From contig RSEE01000103.1 of assembly GCA_003971905.1 (NCBI GenBank), positions 2,501-66,500 on the forward strand: DNA of 64,000 nucleotides, given 5' to 3'. The number at the start of each line of letters is the position of its first letter. Positions within the stretch are counted from its first letter, which is position 1. A program made the translations under genes and the position numbers. Source of the stretch: Moniliella sp. 'wahieum' (lineage: Eukaryota; Basidiomycota; Moniliellomycetes; Moniliellales; Moniliellaceae). Shown piece by piece: positions 34,437 through 44,526 of the stretch. Below the pieces are notes generated by a model. The model was not told the DNA's origin. It did no database searches and saw nothing but the letters and a program-made list of their open reading frames with translations.

Positions 34437-36698
34437 ATGGTCCTTGACATCCTTGCCACGGTTCCGTTGGAGGTGGCCATCAAAATCCTCAATTGCGGCG
34501 TTTTGGACGTGCCCAGTGTGCTGGGGCTCGCGCTGGTGTGCAAGCGCTGGCGCGATGTTGTTCACCACGAGACCCTCTGGAGCATGTGGCCTGGCGCACA
34601 GGACTGGTCCCGCTCCACGTCCACCCCACTCCTACTGATGCTCGTACCAGTCTTCTCCAGATCGCTGCCGAGCACCTTTGGGATCGGAGGAAGAGCGTTC
34701 ACAAGTGATATCGTCGGGATCGTGGCGCCGGTTGGTTCTAGCTGCCCATGCGATTTCTGCTCAGCAGGGATACGACCTCAACATTGGATGGAGGGCGATG
34801 CCGCGCGGACAGTGATTCAAGTTCTCGCGCCCCTCAATTTGAAGCAAATTGAGATGGAACGAGAGACATACTCGAGTCTCATCCCGCGCTCCGGGGTTAC
34901 ATTTGGCCCTGACACAGAAACGCCATTCCCTATACTAAACTCTGACTTCGTCATCTTTCCCGGCAACGTGGGTCTATTTTGCGTCCAATGGAATGAGGAG
35001 GTTGGTGACGGAGGGTCGGCTTTGGTTACTTTGGACTCGTCACTGGAGAACTTCTGTTTTTCTCTTCGCGAGAGGACACGACTTTTTGGGCATTTGCCCA
35101 CGACCCTTTACGTCCCGACATTGTCCTGGCTCAAGAAGTATCTCATGGGAGAAGCCCCTCATCGCAAATTGAGGTGCTGCAGGCTGGCTGGATCAACTCA
35201 CCTTCATCCTCTCCCCGAGGCAGTCTGAAAACCATTGGCAGGCTCGGTGCTCAAGGTACATTCATTGCCCATGATGTAGAGAGTATGATCGCATCCGCCT
35301 CGTTCACCCTTATGCTGCAGGCTTTACCTGGACACCAAAGCACTCGCAGTATGGGATGTGACGTCCTGTATGTTCATCTCCCCTTCTGATGGTAGCTTGA
35401 TATTTACATATGACTGTCAGCACTATTCAGAAAGCGATTGACCTCGAGCCATTCTTTGCCGGCTGGGACGGGGCTTCGTTGGATTACCTTGGAGCACAGT
35501 GCGTAACTCCCTCACAAAGCGACAGTAATGCATTTCACCTGTGGCCTGAACCTGGAGTACGTGACTGACCTGCCGATATGCCTGCAGAGATGAAACGACT
35601 TTATCCTCGATCTCGCCACCACAGCATCTACTTTCTCGTGCTGTTTCGGATGCAGTGTGCATTCAGCGCATCCCTCTTGATTTGGACCGTGCTGGCATAG
35701 AAATGACACGCACTAAGGCGGTCCTGTTAGGCTCCCCCAAAGACGGGAATCCGCAGCATCGCGTTTTTCCGCGCTTGGGCGGTTCTTTCCTTACGAATGT
35801 CTTCGTGTCACTCATCCTTCCCAACGGCTTCCGATACTGGTGTGTTGATGAGGGGCCTCCGATTGACGTGCGTATATCCTGTTTGGTCTCCTCAATTCTG
35901 AGTTACCCAGTTTACTGATTTGATGAGTGGATACAGCCACGCAGGTGCCCTGCTTTCTTCCTCATGGAGGTCATACAGCAGGACACGTCCACGGCATGCT
36001 CGTCATCGTATTGGAAGAGCAATTACTACTGGTTCCCATCCCATGGCTACTGGATCGTACAGAATATGTTGGCCCAGTTCCTCAATATGACTTGCCAGCG
36101 CCTCAAGAACCGATTCTACTGGACCTCAACGGGTTTCCGGGTGGTGGCATGTCCCCCAAAAGGATTTCTTGGAATCCAGACGTGGCCGTATTTCGGTTCA
36201 TGGCGGAAAAGTGCTTTGGGGCCAATACGTTGATCGATTATGCCTGCCATGCGCCACACGCATCTTGGTCGACTTCTCAATGTGGGTAACGAATGGGGCA
36301 GCGAATTGCCAACGGCAACATCGGATTCCCTTGTGCTCCACCTGACACACCAACACACATCGTCCGCACATTGGCATTCAATCTTATTCCTTCCGATGCG
36401 TTCAACTTATGCGGAAGCGCCTTCGTGGTTTGCACTGCTGACAGACCATCCTACGACGACCAAGACGATTCTGATGACGATCGTATCGATTGACTGGGAC
36501 GTCGATTCTCCGGCAAGAAATAAGTATGCTGAAACGCTGCCTTCTCCAGACGCTATTCCTCCGCCGTGCAGGGGACTACCTACCTCCTTCGCATTGACTT
36601 TGATGCGTCGTATCGCCTGGCTCGCACAACCGCCCTACCACCGCCTCATTCTTGGCGTCTGGGGCCAGCGCGACCTGTATTCTCGTGTGTATTCCTGA
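34437..36698 (+). CDS. F-box protein, multi-exon
   Basis: The N-terminus carries an F-box: ATVPLEVAIKILN, then VLDVPSVLGLALVCKRWRDVV and HHETLW (34460-34580). F-box proteins recruit substrates to SCF ubiquitin ligases through Skp1. The first in-frame ATG is 34437; an ATG at 34336 in another frame could belong to an upstream exon. Behind the F-box the next segment reads LLQIAAEHLWDRR (34655-34695). The remainder (to the stop at 36698) comprises five or six blocks separated by likely introns, including NEEVGDGGSALVTLDSSLEN (34990-35050), LFGHLPTTLYVPTLSWLKKY (35090-35150), LIDYACHAPHASW (36225-36275) and HRLILGVWGQRDLYSRVYS at the end. I do not recognise a substrate-binding repeat type. Composition is lower in GC than the housekeeping genes and introns are more frequent. 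Confidence 0.7.
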
Positions 36699-37009
36699 TG
36701 TTGGTGTGATATGATGGGAATACTACGCTCATGTAGCACACGTGCACGGCAGTCTACAGTGCCCCACGAAATAGTAGCAGTGCTGCTATGATATTGTATC
36801 CGCTTGGCTCTGGCGCACACGCTGGAGAAGCATGTTTTGCTGCTCTGGTTGCATCGGTCCATCGACGCGGGAGACCCACACGAAAAGGGCAGGAGGTGGC
36901 CTGAAGGCGAGGCGGGCCCTGGCGTATGTATACTCGGGCACACTCGGCGTCGCTAGAGTGCAGCGTGAATCTTCAGGTGAAGCTTGGGGTGACCGGTCAG
37001 GCTCGGGTG

Positions 37010-37031
37010 GGTGAGGTCATGTGACCTCACC
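37010..37031. promoter_or_regulatory. 22-base perfect inverted repeat upstream of PRP38
   Basis: Ten-base arms GGTGAGGTCA and TGACCTCACC surround a TG centre, making a CATGTGAC core. It lies 173 bases before the PRP38 start codon. It is a candidate binding site for a dimeric regulator; no factor can be named. Confidence 0.45.
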
Positions 37032-37146
37032 GATGCCCCCCGTCACCAAGGCCCCCGCTGGCCATTGCACCGAACCCCCATGTCTGCGGCCGGCTGAGAT
37101 GCGCCGCGGTGGGTTGGCCAGACGACGCGACAGCCTGGGCGGCTAC

Positions 37147-37171
37147 CACCACCACCACCACCACCACCACT
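37147..37171 (+). repeat. CAC trinucleotide run
   Basis: Eight CAC units directly in the PRP38 leader, ending about 30 bases before the start codon. It could affect translation efficiency or simply be a microsatellite. Confidence 0.85.
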
Positions 37172-37203
37172 ACCTCCTCCCTTGTCCAATTGGCGCGGCG
37201 GCC

Positions 37204-38356
37204 ATGGCGAACGCGACGGTGCGCGATGCCAAGTGGGTGCACAGCACCAACCCGCAGTTTCTGCTGGACCAAGTGCTGCGGACGCGCATCTACGACAGTC
37301 GGTATTGGAAAGAGCAGTGTTTTGCGTTGAATGCAGCGTCGCTGTTGGACCGGGCGGTGGAGGTGCAGGCTGTGGGCGGTACGGTGGGCGCAAGGCAAAA
37401 GCCCACGCCGTTCTTGGCTTTGACACTCAAGTTGCTCCAGATCCAGCCACAGCGGGAAATCGTGCTGGAGTACTTGGCTGCCTCGGAGTTCAAGTACCTC
37501 CAAGCCCTTGCTGCGTTCTACATTCGTCTCACTTTTTCCGCAGTGGATATTTACGAGCTGCTGGAACCGCTGTTGGAGGATTACCGTAAACTGCGGTATG
37601 CCCAACCGAGTATGTCATCTAAATCGTCTTTGCTCTCCCTCTCATTGTCCCCCTTGTGCTGCCGCGGGGCTCAACCCACTGACCCAACCGTCTGATTGAC
37701 TTGCCCTTGCAGGCGGGGAGTTTCGGCTGACGCACATGGACGAATTTGTGGATGAGTTGTTGACTGAGGCAAGGGTGTGCGATGTGACGTTGCCGCGCCT
37801 GGCCAAGCGAGCGGTGGTAGAGGCCAACGAGGGGTTGCCACCGCGCGTGTCGCCGTTGGAAGATGCGCTGTTGGCCGGGACAGGCAGCGGGGAGGATTCA
37901 GATGACTCGACGCCGGAGCGGCAAGCGCGCAAGCAGAAGTTGCGCCATGCCAAGCTGCTCCGCCAAGAGCGCGAGCGACAAAGGGCGTTGCGCACGCACC
38001 ACCCTGGCTCGCCACACGGCAAGAGGAAGAAGAGATCGATTACCCTTCCCAAGAACTCTCTTCGGCCGACGACAATGACGATGACGCCGACGACGTCGGC
38101 TACATCTCCCGCAGCCCCAGTCGGAGTGTCAGCCCGGACCGGCGCCCATCGGGGGAACCGAGCCAAGTCGCGAACCCAGTCTCCCTCTCCCTCCCCGCCT
38201 CGTTCTCCCGATGCGATGAGCTACCAGTCTCGCTCTCCCTCTCGCTCCCCCGACCGGGCTTTGTCTCCCGGCTATCAATCTCGCTCTCCTTCCCGGTCGC
38301 CGGGAGGTAACGGCTCAAGGCTCAAGGCTCAAGGCTCGAGGTGGTGGTCTGGTTGA
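37204..38356 (+). CDS. PRP38: PRP38-family pre-mRNA splicing factor
   Basis: Prp38 is a tri-snRNP component needed to activate the spliceosome. The first exon starts at 37204 with MANATVRDAKWVHSTNPQFL, followed by the family core: VLRTRIYDSRYWKEQCFALN, QIQPQREIVLEYL, EFKYLQALAAFYIRLTF and EPLLEDYRKLRY. A 103-base intron (37610-37712) has GTATGT and CAG ends and a GATTGAC branch. Exon 2 resumes GEFRLTHMDEFVDELL. Behind the Prp38 domain comes a basic stretch and an RS-rich tail (SYQSRSPSRSPDRALSPGYQ), typical of PRP38A/fungal forms. One frame change near 38030 exposes an acidic piece (ADDNDDDADD) in the alternative frame. The last codons run into AAGGCTC repeats, so the true stop could be slightly different. 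Confidence 0.94.
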
Positions 38357-38569
38357 TCCAATGGGATTGGGTCAGACAACAAGTCAATGGATTGAACGTG
38401 CGTGTCATGGAGAGAAAAGATGCTGCGGCCCCGCTCGAGAATGGGGGGAGGGGAGTGGAGGGGGGTAAGGGACAAAACAAAACAAAACCAAAACCAAAAC
38501 CAAGACCAAAAGATGTATGAGGTCCACGGGGAGAAAGCGAAGGAGAGGGATAGAATAGCGAATGGCAAT

Positions 38570-41500
38570 TCAGGATAAGTACGGGGACTGACCACAGCCA
38601 CAACCGGTGTCATGGGGCACTCGCCCTTGGCCAATCGATGAGCGCGTGCGCGGGCCCAGGAACGTGACTCTTCTGCCCGCACGCGCCGACGGACCGAGGC
38701 AAGCATGCGCGGTGTTTCGCCATACAGCAGCTCGTAGTCGCATAACAAACACACCCACTCGTCCGGAAACAAAGCGTTGGACGTGCTGGGGTGGTCGAGG
38801 CACCCGGGGGAATCGCACTGGCCGTCTGGTGGGGAGAAGGAGAGGTGGCCCCCTTGGTTTCTCTGCTGCCACCTCTTGGCGCCCAATTGGAGCGGTGGTG
38901 CACATTGTTCATCGTTGCCTTTGCACGGCGCGAGATCTTTTTGGGTTTGGATTTGGATTTGTGTCCCGCCGGGTCGGGTGAGGGTTGGCTCTTGCACCGT
39001 GGGTAGGTGGGGGGGTTGATCCTGCCCTGGGCGCACCACGCTCGGCCTGGGAAGGAGTAGGTCGTCGGCTCGACGCCGCAGGGAGCGACGACTCAAACGG
39101 GCTGGACTCAGCCACCTCATCCAACGACCCAACCAATCCTGATTCCTCCTTCTCCAGCTTCTCCAGCTTCTCCAGCTCTCTTGTGTCACATTCTTCTCCT
39201 TCCTCTCCTTCGTGTTCACTTCTGCCTCTTGCTTGCTTATTGCAGGCGGCACCACCACCGCCCCCTCATCCCTCTCCACCTCTTCTCCCCATACTTCTCC
39301 GCGTCCGTTCGCGCCCCCCCAGGTCCCTGCACCGTGGCCCCTCGCGTCGTACTAGCCCGACGGGGACCAGAAGCGGGCAACATACGTCCGATTCCGATCG
39401 GGGGCGCGAGGGGCGATGCAGCGGGCTGCACCGGTGCCGGGACTGGTGCAGGCGCTTCGGCCCGTGGCAGCAGAGCCGGTCGCAGCGCCGCTTGGCCGCC
39501 TTGATCGCCCCGTGCAGTCTGGATCCAGTGGACCGTGGGTGTGCCGAGGCCGGCGGGAGTGAGGTCCTCAGGGCGTGCGTCGCGGGCGCGGGCCAGTTGT
39601 CGCTCGGCAGCCAAAATGGCCGATAGGCAGGGACCGAGATGGTGTAGCCACCGAGGAGGCCTGTGGTGGGGTCCAGCGGACGAGCGGGCGCAATCGCGGG
39701 GCAAAATAGGCCAATTGAGGCACTTTGGTCGGAGGCAAGAGCGGGGGGAAGGTAAATCGACGAGGGGAGCTTGAAAAAGAGCGAGACGTCAATGGTAGGA
39801 CCAGCCAATTGAGAGCTTGAATGGGCGGCCGAGGCAATGGAGCAGGGGAAGAAGCGATAGGCCAGGAGACCAGTGGGGGGTGCCACTGAATGGCTTGGTC
39901 TGTGGTCCCGGAGACGGAGACAGAGGCCGAGGCCGAGAGAGTCGATCGTCGTCTTTGGACTCTTTACGCGGGCACGCAGTTGGGCGAGGGAGGGACGGGG
40001 AGCACGAGGCTTGTTGTGGGCCTGGGCCTTGGCTTTCTTTCAGCTTTGGACAACTTTTTCTTCTTGGCCGGCTGGGGCATCGGGACGCGGGCCGTCAAAC
40101 CAGGCAACCTGCTTTCCCGTGGATCGAACCATGCCGTCCCATCGGCCGCACGGGTGGGTCAAGAACGTAATGAAAGGGAGGTGTAGAGGAAATGCGAGGG
40201 TGGGGGAAGATATTCCAGTCGGTCTCGGTCTCGGTCGCATTCGGAAGGGAGGGTGGAGGGCTCGGAGGCGCGCCAGATAGGCGGTGCGGATGAGACGAGT
40301 GACGCTCCCGAGAGAGTGGGGGACGCGAGAAGGAGGTTCATGGCCCAGCTGGGTGGGGCGCACAAGGAACAAGTTGGACACAGCTTGGTAGCGGGCCGCA
40401 CTAATGTGTTTGTTGGCGGGTTGGCCACTGAGGAGGTAGAGGCAGCATCCGAGAAGCAACCGGTGCCTTCTTCGGACTTGGGCCGGACAGACTTGCGTTT
40501 TTTGTTGTTTCCGGGACACCCGGACCAAGGGGTCAGCTCGGAGGCATACTCATCATCGTATGTCTCCCCGTCCCCATTACCCCCTTCCTCCTCCTCTTTC
40601 TTCGTCTTCCCCATCTTCCCCGTCCTCATCCTCGTCTTCCTCTTCCTCCCCCTCCCCTTCTTCTTCCGCTACGTCCCCTTCTTCGCCCTGTCCCCCTTTC
40701 TCCTCACTAGTGTCGGGAACTGTGAGCTGAAAGGGTGCGTGGGCCAAGCGGGGAGAAGCGATTTAGAAGGAAAGAAAGGAAAGGCTTCCGGCGTGGTCCC
40801 CAGATGCCGAAAGAGGGTGGAGGATCAAACCGTTGAGACGGGTGGGGGGCCTGCTGATCCCAAAGGGAAGGGCCGTGCTGGTCGTGCCAGGCAGGCTGGG
40901 TCCGGCGCCGGGATGAACGGCAGGGATGGTGAAGGGGCAGGGACTGGGGCTGGTATGGGATGGGGGCGCGGCGCTGGCCAAGAAGGCTTCGCTGTGCTGG
41001 CGAATGGAGTCGACAGCCGAGCGGAGGCGGGCCATGGTGGGTAAAGGGCTGTAGGGGAGGGTTAACAGGGGGGTATGTGTGGCGAGCGGGGCTTCGGAGA
41101 TAACAGCGGAGGAGGAAGAGAAGATGGAGACGGGATGGAGATGAAGATGGAAAAGGAGAAAGAGAAAGAAACGAAGGCGAGGGCGCAGGAGGGCCCGAAA
41201 GGCAAGCTGAAAGTGCGTTGGCCGTCTGTTCGGATGCGTCGAGGAGGGCGGCGGAGGCATGGCGCAGGTCACAGAGCAGCGCCTGGTGCGGCAGATGAGA
41301 CGGGGCTGGCGGCGCGCGCGCAGCAGAAGGTCAGTGTCGGGTGGATGCGGCGGGCGGGAGAGCGGGTGGGGGTCGTCGGGATCGTCGGGATCGGGATCAG
41401 GGTCGGGGAGGGTGGTGTTGTGGGTGAGGCAGGACAGGTCGGCGCTGGCGGTGGTGGAGTGGCTGGACTGACGCGTGTGGGAGCGGGCGGGGGAGAGGGA

Positions 41501-41727
41501 GGCGGTGCTGGAGGCCGAGGTGGGCAGCGGGGGGGGGCGGTCGCGGCGGGAGGGCGAGCGCGAACGGTGGGGCAGCGCCTGGGGAGCACAGCAGACAAGC
41601 AGGGAAGAGGTCAGGTCAGGTCACGCAGGCATCCCGGCCGCCTCTGCGCCGCTGTGCGCATCAGCACATGGCTGCGCCCCGACTGCACTCACCTTGATGG
41701 CGCGCTCGGCCAGAGGGAGGGCGCACA
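38570..41727 (-). CDS. Large disordered protein with a C-terminal cysteine motif, unrecognised
   Basis: Not assigned. The 3' part (38690-38850) reads CDSPGCLDHP, then FPDEWVCLLCDYELLYGE and RRRVRAEESRS. The CX4C and CX2C pairs could bind one zinc ion, and I recall similar 'DEWVCxxCxYELxYGE' ends in uncharacterised basidiomycete proteins. A convincing intron lies at 41579-41692 (GTGAGT to CCCAG, with CCTGAC near the end), joining MCALPLAERAIK (start 41727) to a serine-rich region. Further along are MARLRSAVDSIRQHSEAFL (41035), a long glutamate/aspartate run (40590-40700) and SELTPWSGCPG (40510-40540). Frames change often, so the model is approximate. The stop may be 38570, or 38329 if the frame holds; the latter would overlap the end of PRP38. 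The start could also be 41035. Confidence 0.5.
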
Positions 41728-41744
41728 TGGGGGTGAGGAGGGGG

Positions 41745-41850
41745 AGGGGGAGGGGGTGGAAGTGGAGGGGGAGATGGAGGGGAGATGGAGGGGGAGATGG
41801 AGGGGGAGATGGAGGTGGAGGTGAGGTGGAGGTGAGGTGGAGGTGAGGTG
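41745..41850. repeat. GGAGATGGAGG minisatellite
   Basis: Purine-rich units of GGGGAGATGGAG and GAGGTGAGGTGG follow each other about nine times in the divergent spacer between two genes. Confidence 0.85.
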
Positions 41851-42654
41851 GCCGCGGGCAGAGGAGGCGTGGTCTGAGCGGTGCGGCTGAAGCGGGCCGC
41901 AGTGCTGGCTGGTGCCGGCGTTCTGCTGAAACAATGCTGCTCCACCTGCCCACCGCCGCGCACACCCCTTCCGCCCGCCCACCCCGCCTTTCGCCCCGCC
42001 GCCACTCCGCCGCCCACGTGCAATTTCAACTCCGCCCTCGGCCGCCCGCGCATCGATCGGGCCGCAGGCTGCCCGCCGCACGGCGCCCGTGTCGATCGGA
42101 CGGCCAGCCCCCGCACAGTGCGTGTGTGCCCCACGCCACAGCCGCCGTGCAGGCTCATCGGCCATGGGCACATGGGCTGTGTCCTGCTCCTGGCGGGCCC
42201 TGCCATTCGCCAGTGACCTGGTGGCGTGTGTCACAAGTCACGCGTTACGCACCACGCTGCCGTGCAGGCCAGCTGCCGGCCGCATGCGTGCCCGCACCAC
42301 GCCGCCCGCAGCCTGAGATCGGAGATCGGGATGCATGATGCATGATCGCTGCCTCATCGATCGCTCGATCACCCGATCACTAGCACTTCCCTCCCGAGCG
42401 CCGAAGTGTCCACCACCCAAGCCAGCCAGCAGCCCCAAAGCCACACTGGCACGCTGCGTCGCCATCGGCGCTCGTCCCGCCTTCCTCCCCCTCAGCCTCC
42501 GCCTTCCCCGGCGCCCCCCCCCCCCACCACCACTCGGCTGCCCAGCGCACTGCTGCTGCCCACCCGCCCTCCTCGCGTCCCGCCTCTTGGCCCGCCCCCG
42601 TCCCCGCGCGCAGGTCGTCCCCGCTCTTGTGTGCGTCTATTGTGCCTGCGCCCT

Positions 42655-42700
42655 CCGTCCGTCCGTCCGACCGTCCGTCCGTCCGTCCGTCCATCCGTCC
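42655..42700 (+). repeat. GTCC microsatellite in the NAXE leader
   Basis: About eleven GTCC units with two variant units, ending nine bases before the start codon at 42709. Confidence 0.9.
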
Positions 42701-42708
42701 GCTCTGCC

Positions 42709-43555
42709 ATGCCCCCTCTGCGCCTTCGCTACATTGATGCCGCCGAGGCCGCCGCCATCGACGCTGTGCTCCTGTCCCCTGCCAACGGCTTCAGCCTAGA
42801 GCAGCTCATGGAGCTCGCCGGCCTGGCGTGCGCCCAAACTGTGCTCGAGTGCTACCCTCCCTACGCCTTCACGTCCATTCTCGTCGCTGCCGGTCCTGGC
42901 AACCAGGGCGGGGATGGGTTGGTGGCTGCGCGCCATCTCCCCACTTTGGGTACGATGTGCAGGTGTGGGTGTCCGCATCCGAAGCAGGCGCCGCTGTTTG
43001 ACCGTCTGTTTGCCCAGCTGCGTGCGCTCCACATCCCCCTCCTCTCGCTCGACGACTTTGAAGATGCGTACATGCAATGCGACGTGGTCCTCGATGCCAT
43101 CTTTGGCTTTTCCTTCCAGGGGCCTGTGCGCGAGGGCGCGTTTAAGGATGCGATTGATCTGCTCAAAAACGACTCGCTGATGGAATTTGAGTACCGTCGC
43201 AAACGGCCGCCGATTGTCTCGGTCGATATCCCGAGCGCATGGGACGTGGACAGGGGCAACATCTACCACTCCTTTACCCCGCATGTCTTGCTCAGCCTCA
43301 CCGTACCCAGCGAGCCGCCGCTCACTTTACCGGCCAGCACTTTCTCGGCGGCCGCGTTGTGCCGGACGACCTGGACCGTACCACAACCTCTTCCTCCCTG
43401 CCTTTCCCGGTGCCTCGCAGATTGTCGACATTACCGGCGCACGCGCCCTGGAAGAACCGAGATTGCCGAATATGGAACAGCGGGACCGGGACCCGTCGTC
43501 GCCTTCGGCTGGCTCGGGGGCCTGCAGCGCACCGTCGCCAGTTGAATTGGCATAA
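42709..43555 (+). CDS. NAXE: NAD(P)HX epimerase (YjeF N-terminal domain)
   Basis: This repairs damaged, hydrated NAD(P)H by interconverting R- and S-NAD(P)HX, working with a separate dehydratase. The start at 42709 opens MPPLRLRYIDAAEAAAID. Then come GFSLEQLMELAGLACAQ, the phosphate-binding GPGNQGGDGLVAARHL, DVVLDAIFGFSFQGPVR with the metal/catalytic Asp, and VSVDIPSAWDVDRGN. The end of the protein in the corrected frames reads FTGQHFLGGRVVPDDLD and FLPAFPGASQIVDITG, stop at 43555. About 280 residues is slightly longer than usual because of a serine/proline tail. Frame changes lie near 42945 and 43310-43390. There is no clear mitochondrial presequence. No YjeF C-terminal dehydratase domain follows, so the epimerase stands alone as in other eukaryotes. 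Confidence 0.93.
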
Positions 43556-44420
43556 TATGTATTATGTGACGTTCTGGCCTCTTGGCGTTTCGGTCTTTCT
43601 GTTACCACTTTCCTCGTTTCCCTTTGCAACGTGTCGAGCAGCGTTGTTGGATTCTTTCCCCCCCATTTGTTATGTCCTTCGCACAGCTCCTGCCTACCTC
43701 CCCTCCGAGCTCCACGCCCCCCTGCCATACCCCCCCCCCCCCCTCTCTCTCTGGCTGGCAGACCGTGGGCGTGAGCCGGCCGGGTTTCCTTCTTCTTTTC
43801 TCCCTTCTTCTCTCCCGGCACCCATACATCCCGGCGCATCTCATGCTTGTGCTTACCTGTGATACCTGTTCGGCCTATTTGGCTTTGCTGGTCCATGTCC
43901 CCAATTCATCTCTGTCCCGTTTGGTCCCGTTTGTCCGTTTGATCTCCTTTGCCCTCATTTGTACGACGGCGTTGCCTCTCTCATACCATCCCACCGCCTC
44001 ATCTATCCCCCCCGACCCTCAGGATGAGCTGCCCCTTGTGTTGGTTGCCCTTCCGACGGTTTTCCGCGACACCTTGTATCATCGCACCGTGTGCATGATG
44101 GTCCCTCGTTTCCTCCACCGCCCCGCGTTCTTATATCCATACTGCCCCCTCGGGTTGCGTGAACGACAAAACGTTGCATTCACAGTCTCTTACTCACTAC
44201 CTCCTACCCCGCTGGAGGAGGAAACCAAGACAGACAGTCGGAGGCGCGCCGGAGGGGAAGCAGGGCGGAGGCAGGGTTATCGGTTGGTTACTGGTTACCC
44301 CAGCGCCCTACAGTCAGCTATAGTCAGATCTGAGCCTCAGATTCGACCTTGGGCCTTGCTGGACTGCAACATTAACATTCAACAATTCAACGTCCTCCTC
44401 GCCGCGCCAAAAAATCAAAT
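43556..44420. other. Spacer between NAXE and tRNA-Ser
   Basis: No supported gene. A 300-codon open frame on the plus strand runs into the tRNA gene and is rejected. A C-run lies at 43730-43743. Confidence 0.55.
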
Positions 44421-44526
44421 CGACACCTGTGAGATTCGAACTCACGCCCTCAGAGAGGATTCGCTGGCCCTTGAAGCAAGGTGCTACACATAGCAGGCGA
44501 ACGGGTAACCACTGCCCTAAAGTGTC
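44421..44526 (-). tRNA. tRNA-Ser (GCU) with long intron
   Basis: Minus-strand cloverleaf with acceptor GACACTT/AGGTGTC and discriminator G. The D arm is GGG...CCC around CAGTGGTTA, and the anticodon stem is TTCGC/GCGAA. The loop CTGCTA places anticodon GCT. The class II variable arm is CCTC-TCT-GAGG and the T arm is GTGAG-TTCGAAT-CTCAC. An intron of about 25 bases follows position 37, and a T-run lies downstream (GATTTTTTGG). A long variable arm and GCT anticodon identify serine. Confidence 0.92.

Noticed and set aside
41075..41846. Plus-strand glycine/arginine/glutamate-rich open frames
   Set aside because: They mirror the minus-strand gene and the GGAGATGGAGG minisatellite; no independent gene is supported.
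43582..44493. 303-codon open frame on the plus strand
   Set aside because: It runs into the tRNA-Ser gene, has no recognisable features and is rich in proline/serine from C-runs, as expected by chance in GC-rich DNA.
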